Assembly: GCF_021155765.1 (NCBI RefSeq)
Contig: NC_060111.1
Coordinates: 62,001-126,000 of the forward strand
Reading direction: 5' to 3'
Length of the DNA stretch: 64,000 nt
DNA from: Diprion similis
Lineage: Eukaryota; Arthropoda; Insecta; Hymenoptera; Diprionidae
Part shown: positions 60,512 through 64,000 of the stretch, piece by piece
Numbering within the stretch: position 1 is the first letter of the stretch
Layout: every line of letters begins with the position of its first letter
Notes under the pieces: generated by a model
The model's input: only the letters and a program-made list of their open reading frames with translations
Told to the model about the DNA's origin: nothing
The model's database searches: none
Translations under genes and position numbers: made by a program

Positions 60512-63249
60512 CGATGACGATACATTGTTTATACGATCTGTGAAACTATCTTCCCTGTCCTATCTGATCAGCTACAAAAAGATAGAATAACATTCAATGA
60601 AACTTGATGCGGTGATAGTCCAAATTACTGAGAGACAAGGACATTCTGCAACAACGCACTGTGTATATAATAATACCATTATGCAAAAATCGCAAAACCA
60701 GTGTATACAGTTCATGTATCATGTATCATGTATAAATAATTATGAAAACCTTGCACTGTGCAACCATAATTATTATGATGTATAAATTTATTCGACAGAT
60801 TTCGAACCTCTGATAACCGACTGGTGACAATAATTGAGGGGGATAAACGAATTTGTAGGGACATTGGAAGAACAATTACCTAGGCCAATAAGCCACCGAC
60901 TCAGTCGGATTTCAATCGCCGCGTGAAATTTCATTAGATGCTTGACGTATGTGCCGTCGGTGCTTTTCAAGAATCGTCACGGTCAGTTCACACGCTACAA
61001 GAAAGCATCGAGGTGCATCAGCTTGTGTGTATGCGGATACGTAAAATACAGACAGGTGTGTACATACATACTGACCTGCCGGACAGACGAGCCATTACTC
61101 TGGCTATGTACCGACTTCGGTCAGCGAACTCGAGTCTTCCAATTCCCAACTAGGAATCCCGTTTTCTTCTTGCCTCTGGCAAAACTCCTAACGGAGATGT
61201 ATGATTTTTATGTTTTTCACAGTCTTGCACTCATGTAGGTAATGCCGGTAATGGTACCCGATTGTAGAGCCGCTTTATCCACTTCACTTCGATTCTACTT
61301 GGAAACGGAATATTCATTTCACTTCATAGTTTAACTGCGATGGTTTAAAAATTTCAAAGCTTGGAATCTGGGATGTAGCTTCCTACTTGCGGAAGTCCTT
61401 TGCGAATAAGGTACATCTAGCCGTCGGGGCAGGTGCAGTTATCTTGTTCTCGAAAACTACCTATGGTCACCCAACCGCACATACATGTACAGAGCCCCGG
61501 TTCTGCACCGTGGAATTTCCTTCAAATTGCAATTGGTTAATTATCACACGGGAGAAACTACGACTTTGCAAATTGAGATTTTAAATCATGCACAGTGTAA
61601 CACTTTATCGAAAAAAAAAATTATAACACTGCAGTCGCATCCCGTTATTAAGCAATATTCAAGCTCCTGGAAACGGTCCGAACGTACCGGTTTCGCTGTC
61701 ACACGAACCGCATAAATCGTTAGTGCAACAGTCAGTCAATGCGAACCTGGAACCGCACCGTGGCTTAGGCTTTAGGTCAGTGACAGATTGACCCTACTGC
61801 GATTTCGGGAGTTTGATCGTGCTGCCGAATTCGCAGTTCGAATTTTTAATCCGACTTGTTGCTGTATTTCTGGCGATTACGGCGAGGATAGTGTATCTGT
61901 ATAGCATCTGGAAGTTTGGTGCCGCAATTCGTATGCCGGTAGGTCAGCGGCAAACAATAAGATTCGATCATGCACTACCATATGATAAAATTCTGTAATT
62001 GCACCCGGCACGTTTGCTGTTCTTTTCAAGAATTAAAAATCTATAACTGCTGCATAAGATCAGAAATTCAAGGGCCCATTTCTGCAGAAAGTCGCCGACG
62101 AACCGTCAGGGTATCGTAGAAGATCTTCGGTTTCGACAATCAGGGACGTTGGTTCTGGGACTTCGGTCACAGCAGCGAATGAGTGGGCCGTCCGTCACTT
62201 CGCGAACTTCACCTGTGTGGAGGACACCTTATTCCCTGCAAAGGAAACCATGGACAAGTCACGAATGTTCTACAATTACGAGAGAAAACTTGTTGGTTTC
62301 CACAGGTGATTAACTATATGGAACGCGCGTCGGTTATAGTGATCCATCAGAATTCGTACCAGTTTTTTCTGTATTGATTTTCAGAACAACATGGCGATTC
62401 GCTCCCTAGAGAGGTCGAAATTTTTAACGAATCAAACTCAACTTGGGAATATTCAACACTACGGGTACGGGTGTAAAAAAACAAACAGGCCGTTTGGAAA
62501 GGACGTGATGGTGATATCTAAAACGTCACCCTGTTCACATGACATGTGCGATAAATTTCGACCCCGGTTGAAAATTAACCATTATGCCACGTATTGAATG
62601 TAGATTTAATTTACATGTATAGTACATGTATTCCTTCACTTTTTCACCGGCAGTGTCGTATATTATAAATTTATCACCTTTAATTGCGAATATTCATCGA
62701 CTCGAGAATCAGCGCAGTGACTATTAATGCTGAGAATTAGCTGTAAAAGATTCGCAAGCGACCTGAAAATTTACAGACCATGATTCCTAAAAATTATACA
62801 GTAGAGTCCAATTAGATACGCTCGGAAGGCTATCACATGTTTAAGATTAAATTAATTTGTGCTTACGCCGCGCGTTTGTTGTTTAATTGGTATTGACAAT
62901 CGACACACGCGTGTTTTCTTAACACAATATACCTGTATAATTCTGTTCTCTTGATCACAGACCGTGCGGCATACTACCGTTATACTTGAATGAAATTTTT
63001 GCGATTAAATCGAAAAGTGGTCCTGAATTCAATCATCATAACGTATTATACCTGTAACGTTTGAACGGTTAGGATATAAGTGAACCGTGCGGAATACCTA
63101 TAAGCACGTCATACAGTGCTCTGTGTAATTTTCTAATAATGTGAAATTGAATGTATGCTCGCTCTGTTTACGGGATTTTCTCAAATTAAATAATTCTCTA
63201 GGGTAGAAGAGCAATCCGTCTTATCGTAGTTTATTGAATTGAATCGCAC
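60512..63249. other. Gene-less stretch
   Basis: No firmly supported gene. It contains several short ORFs of ordinary composition and the doubtful two-exon small ORF at 62179-62476. Confidence 0.5.
62179..62476 (+). other. Doubtful two-exon small ORF
   Basis: An ATG at 62179 opens a frame to a donor CACAG|GTGAT (62305). An acceptor TTTTCAG (62384) rejoins it in frame to a stop at 62476, giving 72 residues. The 79-bp intron is a normal insect size. The peptide has no recognised domain, signal or membrane segment. The frame is open upstream of the ATG too, so a longer exon is possible. Chance is a real alternative. Confidence 0.2.
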
Positions 63250-63563
63250 ATAAGAGCTACGTCCAAAAATTCGGACGTCGTAGAGAGGTGGCGAGGGAGT
63301 CCGCTGATTGGCCAGGAATCACGGCGCAAGGGATCACGGGTAGACTCTGGCTGCCATCATATTGCCACACGGTGGAACCACCATGTGTTGCTATCCTTCT
63401 CCAGCAGCGTCAAAGGCTCAGTCGCGAGTTGAGCGTCGCGTAGTGAAGGTCCTTAAGTGTTGGTCCCGTACTTGCTCAGGCCACGGACGTTGTCGATCGT
63501 ACATACATAAGGACGTGAACCTTGGCGACGTCACGGAGGTGCTGGCTGATTCGTGATCGGCAG
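63250..63563 (+). promoter_or_regulatory. Probable promoter and first exon of a downstream gene
   Basis: A GC/CpG-rich block ends in an excellent splice donor, CAG|GTGAGT, at 63563/63564. A short ORF inside (63362-63556) stops seven bases before the donor and resembles nothing known, so the exon is most likely 5' UTR. The coding part would lie to the right of the window. Confidence 0.45.
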
Positions 63564-64000
63564 GTGAGTAAGCCACTCGATAACCGAATCCCGTTGATAC
63601 CAGCTAATTGGCGCCATAAGCTTTTCGGAGGACGGAAATTAATTGTTTCGATGCGGAGTAATATATCTCGTACGATTTAACAATATACCGTATAAATTTT
63701 GCACATTGATCACCTGGATGCGGAAAACGGCAATTCATGCACATTCGATAATGGTACCGCGTGTGGGTCACGGGTTATAATTGTAATTACTTGGACGTAA
63801 ACATCGCAACGATTGCATTGTAAAATAATTGCTTACTCGGCTCCCGTGATGGAATCGGTTGCCGGCACGGTACGTTGACTCTTGGTGTCTACGTACACCA
63901 GAGTAAACAATTATCGCGCCGTCGTTGCGTGAATTATTAATTATATAGGTGACTATATCGATAGCGGAAATATGTTTGAAATGACAGCAAAGAAGAGTTA
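63564..64000. other. Presumed intron or intergenic end of window
   Basis: AT-rich again, with no recognisable exon. If the donor at 63564 is real, this is the start of an intron. Confidence 0.4.

Noticed and set aside
1-64000. tRNA, rRNA and CRISPR loci
   Set aside because: No intact B-box with a fitting cloverleaf, no rRNA core motif and no spaced direct-repeat array was seen. A tRNAscan/Infernal run would be decisive.

Overview
The window is nuclear DNA from an insect. Five spliced genes have short GT-AG introns in conserved phases, one encodes a ZAD zinc-finger protein (an arthropod-type family), and a short TTAGG tract is present. The AT-rich background, abundant (CA)n, (TA)n and GTAGGTA-type simple repeats, and the TTAGG motif fit Hymenoptera, perhaps a sawfly. 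That assignment is inference; the sequence proves only 'arthropod'.

Layout. Positions 1-42,985 form a gene-poor stretch in which I can support no protein-coding gene. It holds mobile-element remains: two 3' ends of one LINE family (around 1,200 and 17,344-18,625, the second with an open reverse-transcriptase C-terminus), two piggyBac-like MITEs (12,129-12,791 and 23,783-23,866), a related repeat fragment at about 20,145-20,400, hAT-like terminal sequence near 28,443-29,060, and a foldback element (35,246-35,692). It also has several GC/CpG-rich islands that could be promoters, regulatory DNA or isolated exons.

Positions 42,986-59,301 are a compact five-gene cluster whose exon structure could be worked out base by base. 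(1) A 998-aa THAP-ZAD-C2H2 zinc-finger protein (+). (2) rasp, the HHAT-type Hedgehog palmitoyltransferase (-), convergent with gene 1. (3) A small RING-less protein resembling the N-terminal cysteine module of RNF180 (+), divergent from rasp across about 360 bp. (4) DNAAF5/HEATR2, a dynein-arm assembly factor (+). (5) RhoGDI (+). No shared pathway links them; the cluster is ordinary metazoan gene adjacency. For each model, summed exon lengths are an exact multiple of three and the joins preserve the family match.

Positions 59,302-64,000 are intergenic. They include a 368-bp MITE with TA target-site duplication (60,142-60,509), a doubtful two-exon small ORF (62,179-62,476), and a GC-rich block ending in a strong splice donor (about 63,250-63,563) that looks like the first exon of a gene continuing beyond the window.

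I found no clearly novel multi-gene system. The best second-look items are the LINE 3' hairpin with two compensatory base-pair changes between copies, the THAP+ZAD fusion, the GC-AG intron in rasp, and the RING-less RNF180-like gene.
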